A stretch of 64,000 nt of DNA from an uncultured Clostridia bacterium (GTDB taxonomy: Bacteria; Bacillota; Clostridia; Lachnospirales; CAG-274), in NCBI GenBank assembly GCA_947591605.1, contig CANQDF010000011.1, forward strand, positions 1-64,000. The letters are read 5' to 3'. The notes under the pieces are model-generated. The model was not told the origin of the DNA. It did no database searches and saw only the letters and a program-made list of their open reading frames with translations. Positions within the stretch are counted from its first letter, which is position 1. Every line of letters begins with the position of its first letter. A program made the position numbers and the translations under genes. Of the stretch, positions 7,542-16,878 are shown in pieces.

Positions 7542-8075
7542 TCAGACGGGAGCAAAGTCAAATATGCCGTTTGCTATACCCTGTGCGCAGCGCTGCCTGA
7601 AGCTTGCCTCCGAAAGCTGCTGTGCATCGCTTGGGTTGGACAGCAAAGCAAGCTCTACAAGTATGGCAGGCATTGAGGTCAGCCTCAATACGGCAAAATT
7701 TGCCTGAAAGGTGCCTATATTTGTAAGCCCCGTTTCCTCGGCAAGGGCATTGTTTACAGCTATGGCAAAGCGCTGGGCTACCGTGCCCTCACGGTAGAAA
7801 AAGGTTTCGCAGCCCGTATACACAGGGTTTGTGTTGAAGTTGCAGTGTATGCTTACAAAGTAATCCGCACCCCATTCGTTGGCAAGCATTGCCCTGCGTG
7901 AAAGGCTTACCGTTGTATCGTCGGTCCTGGAATAGTCTACGGTATAGCCTGCCTGTCGGAGTATGCGTCCAAGCCTCAGGGCTACGTCAAGATTTATCTC
8001 GGATTCGACGGCACCGTTTACACCTATGGCGCCGGGGTTTGTTCCGCCGTGTCCGGGGTCAATAAAAATTTTCAT
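7542..8075 (-). CDS. N-acetylmuramoyl-L-alanine amidase (Amidase_3)
   Basis: 177 residues, a single catalytic domain. Zinc ligands are visible as His9 (DPGHGG), Glu24 (VES) and His77 (SIHCN), and the catalytic Glu is Glu141 (LVELALLSN). It cleaves the bond between MurNAc and L-Ala in peptidoglycan. No signal peptide or cell-wall-binding repeat is present, so it may leave the cell without the Sec route, or act after lysis or during sporulation. Monocistronic, with its own terminator. Confidence 0.9.
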   Translation of the reverse strand: MKIFIDPGHGGTNPGAIGVNGAVESEINLDVALRLGRILRQAGYTVDYSRTDDTTVSLSRRAMLANEWGADYFVSIHCNFNTNPVYTGCETFFYREGTVAQRFAIAVNNALAEETGLTNIGTFQANFAVLRLTSMPAILVELALLSNPSDAQQLSEASFRQRCAQGIANGIFDFAPV

Positions 8076-8374
8076 ATAAGGCCTCCGTTTTTGGTATCAC
8101 TGTTATTATATTCCCAAACAAAAAAAATGACACAACGGGTATATATGCCCCCCAAAATAATAAAAATTATAAATAAATTAAAACAAAATGAAATTATGTT
8201 AATTAATAAATGAAGAAATTATTAAACCTTGATAAAAGCGGGATTGTTCACGATTTGTTAACAATTAATTCATAATTCAATTTTATAATCAACCTAGAAC
8301 AAAAAAACAACGGTTGTATTTCGATCGAATAACAACAAATTAAAATTCATTATAAAAACCGGGAGGTAATCGTT
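8076..8374. other. AT-rich intergenic region between amidase and htrA
   Basis: About 300 bases with no convincing ORF. A perfect TATAAT lies at 8284-8289 but without a good -35 at 16-18 bases. A 10-base palindrome TTCGATCGAA sits at 8320-8329. The htrA SD (GGGAGG) is at the right end. Confidence 0.4.
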
Positions 8375-9835
8375 ATGAATGAAAATGCTGACGAAAACAG
8401 GCTTGACGAGGTTACGGATACAAGCGGGATCAATATGTCCGATGATGCCGTAAACGACAGCGGGAAGGCATTATCCGAAAACGAAATCAATTATGATACA
8501 ATCAAGAGCACGGAGGAGCCTGCTGCGGATACCGACGGCAATACCGATGCCGTTTGTGCAGATGATAGCCTTGCGGACGAAACCGATGCTTTGGATGCGC
8601 CCGTTTACTTTACGGAGGAGAGCGCCGAGGAGGAGCATAGCGAGGAAACGGCTGCACCGCAGGCACACGGTACAAGCGGTTCTTCGTACAAGCGTGCGAT
8701 AGCCATAGGCCTTGCGGGTGCAATTTTATGCGGCAGTGCCATAGGTCTTTCGCTGGGCGTAGGCTTTAATATATCCAAAAATCTTTTTGTAAGCGGTGCG
8801 CAGAGGTTTTCCTTTGGCACGGATACCAACGAGAACGAGGCCATAGACGCTTCGGCAACGGGTCTTAGCCTTACACCGTCGGAGGATTCGGCACAGAAGG
8901 TGTTTGACAGCGTAAAGGATTCCGTGGTCAATATTTCCATAAAGGTACAGACATCGGGATTTTTCGGGTATGAGGCTCAGGGCTCAGGTTCGGGCATAAT
9001 TTACTCTCAGGATGACGAAAAGGTGTATATTGTTACAAACGACCATGTTGTTGAGGACGCCACAAATGTCAAAATATCCATAACGGGTTCGGAGCAGGTG
9101 GAGGCAAAGCTTGTGGGCAAGGATCAGGTATCCGATCTTGCCGTTATATCCGTACTTAAGTCGGATCTTGCTGAGGCAGGCATTACCGATGTAAAGACTG
9201 CCAAATTCGGCGAGAGCGACAATATGGAGGTAGGCGAGTTTGTGGTTGCGATAGGCAATCCGCTCGGACAGGGAAAAACCGCAACAAGAGGCATCATAAG
9301 CGCCCTGAACAAGCAGATAAATATAGACGGCAAGCAGCTTACGGTGCTCCAGACCGATGCGGCTATAAACCCCGGCAACAGCGGCGGCGCACTTGTCAAC
9401 ACATCGGGCGAGGTAATAGGTATAAACACGGCTAAGCTCGCAAGCTCGGATGTTGAGGGTACGGGCTTTGCCATACCAACATCGGTGGCAAAGAGCATAA
9501 TAGACGAGCTTATGCAGAAGGGTGCGGTGGATAAGCCTTACCTGGGCGTACAGCTCTATACCATAGACGAAAGATTTAAACGTACCTACAATGTAAGCTA
9601 TGACGGTCTGTTTGTAACGGGTATAGAAAGCGGAAGCCCGGCGGAAAAGGCAGGGCTTCAGGTAAGCGACATAATAACGGCAATTGACGGCGTATCCGTA
9701 AAAACGGGTACCGACCTTTCCAATGAGATAAACAAGCACAAATCGGGCGATAAGGTCACGCTTAATGTCATAAGAAACGGCAATATGCAGCTTACGATCA
9801 CCGCTGTACTGGAAAACAGAAATGAACAGTTCTGA
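8375..9835 (+). CDS. htrA: HtrA/DegP-family membrane serine protease with PDZ domain
   Basis: 486 residues. An acidic cytoplasmic tail (1-100) precedes one membrane helix (about 104-128, AIGLAGAILCGSAIGLSLG). The trypsin-like domain has His224 (NDHVV), Asp254 (SDLAVI) and Ser336 (GNSGGA). A C-terminal PDZ domain (GLFVTGIESGSPAEKAGL) follows. It degrades or refolds damaged exported proteins outside the membrane. A second HtrA gene begins 16 bases downstream with its own SD, so both are probably co-transcribed. Confidence 0.93.
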   Translation: MNENADENRLDEVTDTSGINMSDDAVNDSGKALSENEINYDTIKSTEEPAADTDGNTDAVCADDSLADETDALDAPVYFTEESAEEEHSEETAAPQAHGTSGSSYKRAIAIGLAGAILCGSAIGLSLGVGFNISKNLFVSGAQRFSFGTDTNENEAIDASATGLSLTPSEDSAQKVFDSVKDSVVNISIKVQTSGFFGYEAQGSGSGIIYSQDDEKVYIVTNDHVVEDATNVKISITGSEQVEAKLVGKDQVSDLAVISVLKSDLAEAGITDVKTAKFGESDNMEVGEFVVAIGNPLGQGKTATRGIISALNKQINIDGKQLTVLQTDAAINPGNSGGALVNTSGEVIGINTAKLASSDVEGTGFAIPTSVAKSIIDELMQKGAVDKPYLGVQLYTIDERFKRTYNVSYDGLFVTGIESGSPAEKAGLQVSDIITAIDGVSVKTGTDLSNEINKHKSGDKVTLNVIRNGNMQLTITAVLENRNEQF

Positions 9836-9851
9836 CGGGAGGTGTATTGAT

Positions 9852-11075
9852 ATGAATAATTACGACGATCAGGATAAAAAGACAAAAAAGAACTATTTTG
9901 CGATGTTTGTATCTACCGCTGCAAAGGCAATAGCCTTCGGGGCTGCGGTCGGCTTTGTGTTTGGCTTTTCCGTACCGTTTGCAAGCGGATATTTGGTACC
10001 AAAGCTGCAGAGCAAGGTGGATACGTCGCAGCAGCTTTCGGTAACCACAATAGGCGATGTCAAAGCGGATACAGCCGTAGCTTCGGATGAGGCAAAGCCT
10101 GTTTCCATGGACGAGGCGTCGGCAAATACGGTGGAGATAATAAAAAAGGTAAAGCCGTCTATTGTCTGCATAACATCTGTTACGCAGTCACAGACATGGT
10201 TCAATCAGATATACAATACAGAGGGCTCGGGTTCGGGCATAATGTTTTACAAGGATGACAGCAAGGTATACATTGCCACAAACAACCATGTTATTAACGG
10301 TGCCTCAAAGGTAAGTATATCAATAAACGATTCCAAGGAGCTTATACCCGCTTCGCTTGTGGGCAAGGACGCAAATGCTGATCTTGCCGTAATATCGGTT
10401 AATATTGCCGATATTACAGCCGCAGGCATAAACAATATACAGCTTGCCACCTTCGGCAACTCCGATGAGCTCAATGTCGGCGAGAGCGTTATTGCCATAG
10501 GCAATGCCCTCGGCAACGGAAATACCGCCACGGAGGGCATAATAAGCGCACTCCCCAAGGAGGTAACTATACAGGGCAGAAAGCTGTCTGTGGTGCAGAC
10601 GGATGCAGCCATCAACCCCGGCAACAGCGGCGGCGCTCTTGTAAACAGCAAGGGACAGGTAATAGGCATAAATACGGCAAAGATAGCTCTTGAAACGGTA
10701 GAGGGCATAGGCTACAGTATCACATCAAACTTTGCAAAGCCTATTATTGAGCAGCTTATGAACAGCTCCGATACGCCTGCACTCGGTGTATATGTTTCTA
10801 CCGTAACCCAGGAGGTAGCACAGAAGTACGGCTTGCCCCAGGCAGGCGTGCTCATAGATCAGGTCATACCGGGCGGCAGTGCGGAAAAGGCAGGGCTTCA
10901 GGCAGGCGATGTTGTTACATCGTATAACGGTACGCCTATGTTTGATGCCGATCAGCTCATATCCGCCGTAAAAGCCTCAAAGGTGAACGAGAATGCGTCA
11001 ATCACCATTGTGCGCAGCGGACAGACAAAAAATGTAAGCGTTAAACTGTATAAGTCCGCAGGCAGCAGCTTTTAA
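9852..11075 (+). CDS. Second HtrA-family serine protease with PDZ domain
   Basis: 407 residues from ATG 9852 (GGGAGG about 9 bases upstream). Short cytoplasmic tail, one membrane helix near 20-45, protease domain with His146 (NNHVI), Asp177 (NADLAVI) and Ser259 (GNSGGA), then PDZ (GVLIDQVIPGGSAEKAGL). It is a paralogue of the preceding gene but lacks its 100-residue acidic N-terminal tail. All catalytic residues are intact in both copies, so neither is a decayed duplicate. Confidence 0.92.
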   Translation: MNNYDDQDKKTKKNYFAMFVSTAAKAIAFGAAVGFVFGFSVPFASGYLVPKLQSKVDTSQQLSVTTIGDVKADTAVASDEAKPVSMDEASANTVEIIKKVKPSIVCITSVTQSQTWFNQIYNTEGSGSGIMFYKDDSKVYIATNNHVINGASKVSISINDSKELIPASLVGKDANADLAVISVNIADITAAGINNIQLATFGNSDELNVGESVIAIGNALGNGNTATEGIISALPKEVTIQGRKLSVVQTDAAINPGNSGGALVNSKGQVIGINTAKIALETVEGIGYSITSNFAKPIIEQLMNSSDTPALGVYVSTVTQEVAQKYGLPQAGVLIDQVIPGGSAEKAGLQAGDVVTSYNGTPMFDADQLISAVKASKVNENASITIVRSGQTKNVSVKLYKSAGSSF

Positions 11076-11191
11076 CGCCTTACCGCAATACTGTAATATT
11101 GTTGAAAATTGCTGTTTTTATGTATAAATAAATTTGATTTTTGTACATTTTTTATATGGAATTTGGTAAACCGTTGTGATATTATAAGCAT

Positions 11192-11238
11192 AGCTGATGT
11201 AGGCTGTTCCGCAGGGACAGGTGCATCAGCTTTTTTTA
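11192..11238 (+). terminator. Terminator of the htrA pair
   Basis: AGCTGATG (11192-11199) pairs with CATCAGCT (11224-11231) around a nested smaller hairpin, followed by T7. Confidence 0.8.
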
Positions 11239-11341
11239 TTTGCAAAAATAATTAGCAATACATGGTTTTATGCGCAAGCGTACACAGTGTAAACGGAGTA
11301 CAAAAATCATTTATTCGGTTATTAGTATGGGGGATGTTAAA

Positions 11342-12388
11342 ATGTACAAAATTTCCGTTATATCAAGTGACAGCAGTATATCGGAACGTATAGCAGCCTC
11401 ACCTGTATGGCAGAGGCTGAATGATTTTGAGTATGCCGGCTCGATCACGGACGGGCACGAGGCGGTCGATTTTTTAAAGCGGACAGGCGCCGCAATGGTG
11501 TTTATATATGCCGCAGACATAAATAACGCACAGGTTTCGACAGATGATATTATGGCGGAGCTGCCGGGGATATATATTGTACTTGTAAGTGAGGACACAA
11601 CCTTTGAGGCGGTCAGAGGCGGCTTTATATCGGGCATTTTTGATTATCTGCCTCTGCCGCTTTACGACAGCGGCATAGAGGAGATACTTTTAAGGCTTTA
11701 CTCCGATATGGGCGGCAGATATATAAACAGGGATCTTAAGGATATTGCAGGGCTGCTGGCAGAAGCGGTTGCGGACGGCTCACCCAAAACGGGCGCACAG
11801 TGCGGCAGGGTGCTTGATAAAATTTACGAGGATTTCGGCGAGGAGCCTTTTACCGCATATATGGTAGCGGAAAAGGCAAAAACCTATATATATGACGAAT
11901 TGATGAGGAGGCTGCCCTGGCTAAGAAAATTTGTATACAAAAACAATTTTGCTTATTGTGCCCGTGCGTGCGGCAGCGACAGGGAAGGAGTGTACCGCAA
12001 ATGGACAGAGAGCTTTTGTGCGGCAGCCGATACCGTGCGAAAGTATGCCATGCTTGACAACCCGCTTATAAACAATATAGGCTTTTATATCATAAACCAT
12101 GTTGACGAGCGCCTTTCGCTGGAGGAGGTATCGGGCGGCGTGTTCCTTAACAAAAGCTATATAAGCCACATATTCAAAAAGGTTTCCGGCGTGAGCCTGG
12201 TCAATTTTATTACCGAGGTAAAAATGGACAGGGCTAAGATACTGCTTATGGATCCCGAAATAAAAATATATGAGATCGCCTCCGTTATAGGCTACAACAA
12301 CCCGGAATATTTCAGCAGGGTGTTCAAGTCGGTCACAGGCATTACTCCCAACAGATACAGGAGTATGATCAAAGCACCGCATAATTAA
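11342..12388 (+). CDS. AraC-family regulator with degenerate receiver domain
   Basis: 348 residues. The N-terminal 120 residues look like a CheY-type receiver, but the acidic cluster, the phospho-acceptor Asp (FIYAADIN) and the conserved Lys (FDYLPLPL) are not in place, so phosphorylation is unlikely. The last 100 residues are an AraC double HTH (LSLEEVSGGVFLNKSYISHIFKK ... IYEIASVIGYNNPEYFSRVFK). This is the YesN-type layout without phosphorylation. ATG 11342 has GGGGGA at the right spacing; an earlier ATG 72 bases upstream lacks one. It sits alone before fba; target genes are unknown. Confidence 0.85.
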   Translation: MYKISVISSDSSISERIAASPVWQRLNDFEYAGSITDGHEAVDFLKRTGAAMVFIYAADINNAQVSTDDIMAELPGIYIVLVSEDTTFEAVRGGFISGIFDYLPLPLYDSGIEEILLRLYSDMGGRYINRDLKDIAGLLAEAVADGSPKTGAQCGRVLDKIYEDFGEEPFTAYMVAEKAKTYIYDELMRRLPWLRKFVYKNNFAYCARACGSDREGVYRKWTESFCAAADTVRKYAMLDNPLINNIGFYIINHVDERLSLEEVSGGVFLNKSYISHIFKKVSGVSLVNFITEVKMDRAKILLMDPEIKIYEIASVIGYNNPEYFSRVFKSVTGITPNRYRSMIKAPHN

Positions 12389-12437
12389 GACAGCGTATAT
12401 TTTATTTTAAAAATTCATAAATTTACCTTTTATACTA

Positions 12438-12466
12438 TTGTAAAAATCCTTAAAATGATGTATAAT
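12438..12466 (+). promoter_or_regulatory. fba promoter
   Basis: TTGTAA (12438-12443), 17-base spacer, TATAAT (12461-12466). Confidence 0.75.
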
Positions 12467-12504
12467 CATAACAGTTATAAATTTATTTTAAGGAGGAATT
12501 TACT

Positions 12505-13452
12505 ATGGCATTGGTAACAAGTACCGAAATGTTTAAAAAAGCTTATGAGGGTAAGTACGCAATAGGTGCTTTCAACATTAACGATATGGAGATAATCCAG
12601 GGTGTAACAAGGGGCGCTGCCGCTCAGAATTCGGCTTGCATCCTTCAGGTTTCAAGGAGTGCGCTTAAATATGCAGGCCCAAAGTACCTTTACGGTATGG
12701 TTCAGGCTGCTGTTGAAGAAACAGGCATTGATGTGGCTCTTCACCTTGACCACGGCCCCGATATCGAAACAGTTAAGCTTTGCGTTGAAAACGGCTTTAC
12801 ATCCGTTATGTTTGACGGTTCACATTATGAATATGAAGAGAATGTTGCCAAAACCAAAGAGGTTGTTGAGTATGCACATGCTCACGGCGTAGTTGTAGAG
12901 GCTGAGCTGGGCAAGCTTGCAGGCGTTGAGGACGAGGTAAATGTAGACAGCGCAAACGCTACCTATACAGACCCCGATCAGGCGCTTGATTTTGTTCAGA
13001 AAACAGGCGTTGATTCACTTGCCATTGCTATAGGTACAAGCCATGGCGCATACAAATTCAAGGGTGAGCCAAAGCTTGACTTTGACAGGCTCGAAGTCAT
13101 CACCAAAAAGCTTGACGACGCAGGCTTTAAGCAGTATCCTATCGTTCTTCACGGTGCATCCTCCGTTGACCCTGCTGTAATAGAGCTCTGCAATAAGTAC
13201 GGCGGCGAGCTTAAGGGCGCAAGCGGCATACCTGTTGAAATGCTCAGAAAGGCAGCGGGTATGGCTGTTTGTAAAATAAATATGGATACAGATATCAGGC
13301 TTGCCATGACAGCAGGCATCAGAAAGTCCTTTGCCGAAAAGCCCGAGGCATTTGACCCAAGAGGATACCTCGGTGTTGCAAGAGATATGATACAGGAGCT
13401 TGTTGAAAACAAGATCAAGAACGTACTCGGCTCGGTTGATTCTATGAAATAA
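12505..13452 (+). CDS. fba: Class II fructose-1,6-bisphosphate aldolase
   Basis: 315 residues, a complete class II aldolase: zinc-binding His in HLDHGP, in GTSHGAYKF and in VLHGASS, and the phosphate loop INMDTDIR. It catalyses reversible cleavage of fructose-1,6-bisphosphate into DHAP and glyceraldehyde-3-phosphate in glycolysis. AAGGAGGA precedes the ATG and a strong promoter is close. Single-gene unit. Confidence 0.96.
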   Translation: MALVTSTEMFKKAYEGKYAIGAFNINDMEIIQGVTRGAAAQNSACILQVSRSALKYAGPKYLYGMVQAAVEETGIDVALHLDHGPDIETVKLCVENGFTSVMFDGSHYEYEENVAKTKEVVEYAHAHGVVVEAELGKLAGVEDEVNVDSANATYTDPDQALDFVQKTGVDSLAIAIGTSHGAYKFKGEPKLDFDRLEVITKKLDDAGFKQYPIVLHGASSVDPAVIELCNKYGGELKGASGIPVEMLRKAAGMAVCKINMDTDIRLAMTAGIRKSFAEKPEAFDPRGYLGVARDMIQELVENKIKNVLGSVDSMK

Positions 13453-13477
13453 TTTCATATAATAATTAAAACCAATA

Positions 13478-13516
13478 AGAGAAACATCATTTTTTTACAA
13501 AAATTGATGTTTCTCT
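13478..13516 (+). terminator. Hairpin after fba
   Basis: A perfect 12-bp stem (13478-13489 with 13505-13516) around a T-rich 15-base loop. There is no T-run after the stem, so it may act as an mRNA 3' stabiliser. Confidence 0.55.
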
Positions 13517-13544
13517 TGACATTTATCGGTTTTTGTGAGATTAT
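13516..13544 (+). promoter_or_regulatory. guaB promoter
   Basis: Consensus TTGACA (13516-13521), 17-base spacer, GATTAT (13539-13544). Confidence 0.55.
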
Positions 13545-13599
13545 TATATTTAAAATTTCGGTACTTATAATTTGTTTTTAGGATAAGGAGCATAAAAAA

Positions 13600-15111
13600 A
13601 TGGCATTTTATTTTGACGAACCTTCGCATACGTTCAGTGAATACCTTTTGGTTCCGGGCTATTCTTCATCGGAGTGCACCCCTGCAAATGCAAGCCTCGT
13701 GACCCCTGTTGTAAAGTACAGAAAGGGTGAGGAGGAGTGCCCCGTAAAGATGAATATTCCTCTGGTATCCGCCATAATGCAGGCTGTAAGCGATGACAAT
13801 ATGGCAATTGCGCTTGCAAAGGAGGGCGGCATATCCTTTATTTACGGCTCTCAGACTGTCGAGCAGCAGGCAGCTATGGTAAAGCGTGTTAAAAGCTATA
13901 AGGCAGGCTTTGTTGAAAGCGACTCCAATATAAAGCCCGAGAGCACTTTGCAGGATGTGCTTGACCTAAAGGAGAGGACAGGCCACTCTACCGTTGCGGT
14001 TACGGATAACGGTACGCCCGAGGGCAAGCTGGTGGGCATTGTTACCAGCAGGGACTATCGCATAAGCCGTATGGACAGGTCTACTCCCGTATCACAGTTT
14101 ATGACGCCTATTGAAAATGTTATTTATGCCAAGGAGGGTACAAGCCTTAAAGAGGCAAATAACATTATATGGGACAATAAATTAAATGCCCTGCCTATTG
14201 TTGACGACGATATGCGCCTTAAGGCGTTTGTTTTCAGAAAGGACTATGACAGCCACAAGGAGAACCCTATTGAGCTGCTCGATGCGCATAAAAGATATAT
14301 AGTGGGTGCCGGTATAAACACAAGGGATTTTGCCGAGAGAGTTCCCGCTCTTGTGGATGCGGGTGCCGATCTGCTGTGCATAGATTCCTCCGAGGGCTTT
14401 ACCGAATGGCAGAAGATAACAATTTCGTGGATAAGGGAGCATTACGGTGACAGCGTTAAGGTCGGCGCAGGCAATGTTGTCGACAGGGACGGTTTCCGTT
14501 TCCTTGCAGAGTCGGGCGCCGATTTTATCAAGATAGGCATAGGCGGCGGCTCTATCTGTATCACAAGGGAAACCAAGGGTATAGGCAGAGGACAGGCTAC
14601 TGCCGTTATTGAGGTGGCAAAGGCAAGGGATGAATATTTTAAGGAAACAGGCATATATATCCCTATTTGCTCCGACGGCGGTATTGTACACGATTACCAT
14701 ATTACTCTTGCGCTTGCCATGGGCTGTGATTTTTGTATGCTGGGCAGATACTTCTCACGGTTTGAGGAGAGCCCTACAAACAAGGTAATAGTAAACGGCA
14801 ATTATATGAAGGAGTACTGGGGTGAAGGCTCCGCCAGGGCAAGAAACTGGCAGAGATATGATATGGGCGGCGACCGCAAGCTCTCCTTTGAGGAGGGTGT
14901 GGACTCCTATGTGCCATACGCAGGCTATCTGCATGATAACCTTGCAATCACGCTTTCCAAAATAAAATCCACCATGTGCAACTGCGGTGCGCTTACCATA
15001 CCGGAGCTGCAGGAAAAGGCAAGGATAACCCTTGTTTCCTCCACCAGTATTATTGAGGGCGGCGCTCATGATGTGGTGCTTAAGGACCAGAATGCTACGC
15101 CTGTTAAATAA
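13600..15111 (+). CDS. guaB: IMP dehydrogenase, Tritrichomonas-like type
   Basis: 503 residues: a TIM-barrel with an inserted CBS pair (about 105-225). Catalytic Cys320 lies in [10 protein letters not shown], and the mobile-flap Arg419-Tyr420 in NWQRYD. It oxidises IMP to XMP, the first committed step of GMP synthesis. The loop sequence (GSICITRE...GIGRGQATA), the length and the C-terminal [14 protein letters not shown] stretch match what I remember of the Tritrichomonas foetus enzyme (503 residues, Cys319, Arg418/Tyr419) rather than the usual bacterial GSICTTR type. Monocistronic, between its own promoter and terminator. Confidence 0.93.
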   Translation: MAFYFDEPSHTFSEYLLVPGYSSSECTPANASLVTPVVKYRKGEEECPVKMNIPLVSAIMQAVSDDNMAIALAKEGGISFIYGSQTVEQQAAMVKRVKSYKAGFVESDSNIKPESTLQDVLDLKERTGHSTVAVTDNGTPEGKLVGIVTSRDYRISRMDRSTPVSQFMTPIENVIYAKEGTSLKEANNIIWDNKLNALPIVDDDMRLKAFVFRKDYDSHKENPIELLDAHKRYIVGAGINTRDFAERVPALVDAGADLLCIDSSEGFTEWQKITISWIREHYGDSVKVGAGNVVDRDGFRFLAESGADFIKIGIGGGSICITRETKGIGRGQATAVIEVAKARDEYFKETGIYIPICSDGGIVHDYHITLALAMGCDFCMLGRYFSRFEESPTNKVIVNGNYMKEYWGEGSARARNWQRYDMGGDRKLSFEEGVDSYVPYAGYLHDNLAITLSKIKSTMCNCGALTIPELQEKARITLVSSTSIIEGGAHDVVLKDQNATPVK

Positions 15112-15175
15112 AATGCCTTTAAAACGCATTTGCAGACCGCAGCAGCTATAATAAAAGCTCGGTTTGCCGATATTA

Positions 15176-15211
15176 AGTGCTGTTTGTATCCATACAGACA
15201 GCACTGTTTTT
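15176..15211 (+). terminator. guaB terminator
   Basis: A 13-bp stem (15176-15188 with 15193-15205, one G-U), 4-base loop, then a T-rich tail. Confidence 0.85.
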
Positions 15212-15278
15212 ATGTCTTGATAAGATATGTATTTTATGTTATCATCAACTGTAAGGTAATATATACAGGAGGTAATTT

Positions 15279-16688
15279 ATGGATAATATTTTCAAAAGGA
15301 GCACTCCCGAGGCGCAGGGGATACCCTCGAAGGCTGTCGAAAGATTTATACGCACTCTGGAGAAACAGGAGCTTGCGGTCAACTCGTTTTTGCTTTTTAA
15401 AAACAACAGTCTTGTTTTTGAGGGATATTACAAGCCCTTTGGCGCAGGAGATCTGCACAGGATGTTTTCTATAACAAAAAGCTTTGTTTCCGCAGCGGTG
15501 GGAGTTTTGTACGGCAGAAGGCAGATAGATATTGACAGCCCCGTTATAGCCTATTTTGGCGAGTATGACAACGAAAAGACCACGGATATGGCACGCAGGG
15601 TAACGGTGCGGAATATGCTCAGGATGGAAACGCAATTTTTTAATGCCTCCTTTGCGCATACGCCTTACGAGGATCCTCTGGAAGCGTTTTTTTATGCCTC
15701 TCCGGAAAAGACCCCGGGCACGGTATTCACCTACGGCGACCCTGCCGCATATGTGCTGTGTACCCTTGTTGAAAGGCTTACGGGCAAAGATATGCTTGAC
15801 TTTTTAAGGGACGAATTTTTAAGGGAGCTCGGTTTTTCGGAAAACGCTTATTGTATGAAGGACAGCTTCGGCAGGACGCTTGCGGGCTCGGGGCTTATGG
15901 CTGCACCTATGGACGTAGCTATATTCATACATATTTTCCTCAATGAGGGCTGCCTTGGCGGCAGACAGCTCATACCGCATGATTATGCCCGTGAGGCGGT
16001 ATCAAAGCAGACGGATACATGGGTAAAGGGTGCTATAAGGGCGGAGAGAAACGGTTACGGATATTTTTTCTGGCGGCTTAAAAACAACGGCTATATGTGT
16101 TACGGTCTTGGCGGTCAGGTTGGAGCCGTGTTCCCCGATAAGGGTATTGCTGCAGTGGTAACGGCGGATACCTTTGAGCATAAAAACGGCGTTGACCCTA
16201 TAGTAGATGCCCTTTATGAGCTGTACGAGGCTGTACAGACCGAGCCTTTGCCCGAGGGGGTATCCTCTTTGGAAAAGCCGAGGACATCACTTGCCGTTAA
16301 GCCCCTGGAAAATGATGTTGTACCCGAGCCGTTTGAGGTCACATATGCTGTAAGAGCCAATAAGTACGGCATAACGGGCGTTACGGTGCATGTGGAAAAG
16401 GATGAGGGCAGGCTGCATATCGAATCCGATGAGGGCGGCTGCGATCTGCCGTTCGGCATAGGCTGTTACAAGGAGGGCAGGATACCGTTCAGTTCTCATA
16501 AATGCTATGCCTCGGCATATGTAAGGGATAAGAGATATACTGCGGTCAAGGCATATTCGGCGGACGAGGAGCTATCCCCTGTGTTTATACAGATGAGTGT
16601 AGGTGAGGACGGCTGCGGCACCATGCTTACAAGGACGTTTTCCCTTTCGGTATTCAGGCAGTTTAATACGGCATATATAATAGAATAA
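15279..16688 (+). CDS. Beta-lactamase-like serine hydrolase (class C/PBP4* fold)
   Basis: 469 residues. The SxxK motif is Ser64-Lys67 (MFSITKSFVSAAVG). A YGYFFW stretch and a GLGGQVGAVFP stretch stand where the second and third motifs of this fold occur. The C-terminal 130 residues form an extra domain typical of the esterase/peptidase members. No signal peptide, so a cytoplasmic esterase or peptidase is more likely than an antibiotic-resistance enzyme. AGGAGG precedes ATG 15279. Substrate unknown. Confidence 0.82.
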   Translation: MDNIFKRSTPEAQGIPSKAVERFIRTLEKQELAVNSFLLFKNNSLVFEGYYKPFGAGDLHRMFSITKSFVSAAVGVLYGRRQIDIDSPVIAYFGEYDNEKTTDMARRVTVRNMLRMETQFFNASFAHTPYEDPLEAFFYASPEKTPGTVFTYGDPAAYVLCTLVERLTGKDMLDFLRDEFLRELGFSENAYCMKDSFGRTLAGSGLMAAPMDVAIFIHIFLNEGCLGGRQLIPHDYAREAVSKQTDTWVKGAIRAERNGYGYFFWRLKNNGYMCYGLGGQVGAVFPDKGIAAVVTADTFEHKNGVDPIVDALYELYEAVQTEPLPEGVSSLEKPRTSLAVKPLENDVVPEPFEVTYAVRANKYGITGVTVHVEKDEGRLHIESDEGGCDLPFGIGCYKEGRIPFSSHKCYASAYVRDKRYTAVKAYSADEELSPVFIQMSVGEDGCGTMLTRTFSLSVFRQFNTAYIIE

Positions 16689-16720
16689 GCATATAAATAC
16701 TTTTTTAAAATAGGTTTTGC

Positions 16721-16765
16721 AAAAAGGTTCTTTGTCGGCATCTGCGGCTGACTAAGAACCTTTTT
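16721..16765. terminator. Bidirectional terminator
   Basis: AAAAAGGTTCTT (16721-16732) pairs with AAGAACCTTTTT (16754-16765). The T and A flanks serve both strands. Confidence 0.75.
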
Positions 16766-16790
16766 ATTATTTGTGACCTTATTTGCATAT

Positions 16791-16823
16791 AAAAAGCGGC
16801 ACAGGTAAAAGCCTGCGCCGCTT
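16791..16823 (-). terminator. Pectate lyase terminator
   Basis: 13-bp stem with one mismatch (16794-16806 with 16811-16823), AAAA loop; on the minus strand a T-run follows. Confidence 0.75.
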
Positions 16824-16878
16824 GTAAAGCTTGTTGATTTCAGACCGAACAGTTAACTGTCAGCCTTGATTATATCTG

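Noticed and set aside
8284-8289. TATAAT as the htrA promoter -10
   Set aside because: No acceptable -35 lies 16-18 bases upstream, so I do not call a promoter.
12801-12900. A frame-shifted inner ORF within fba
   Set aside because: It is a shadow of the aldolase in another frame with no SD.
15279-16688. Antibiotic-resistance beta-lactamase
   Set aside because: No signal peptide and an extra C-terminal domain point to the esterase/peptidase members of the fold.
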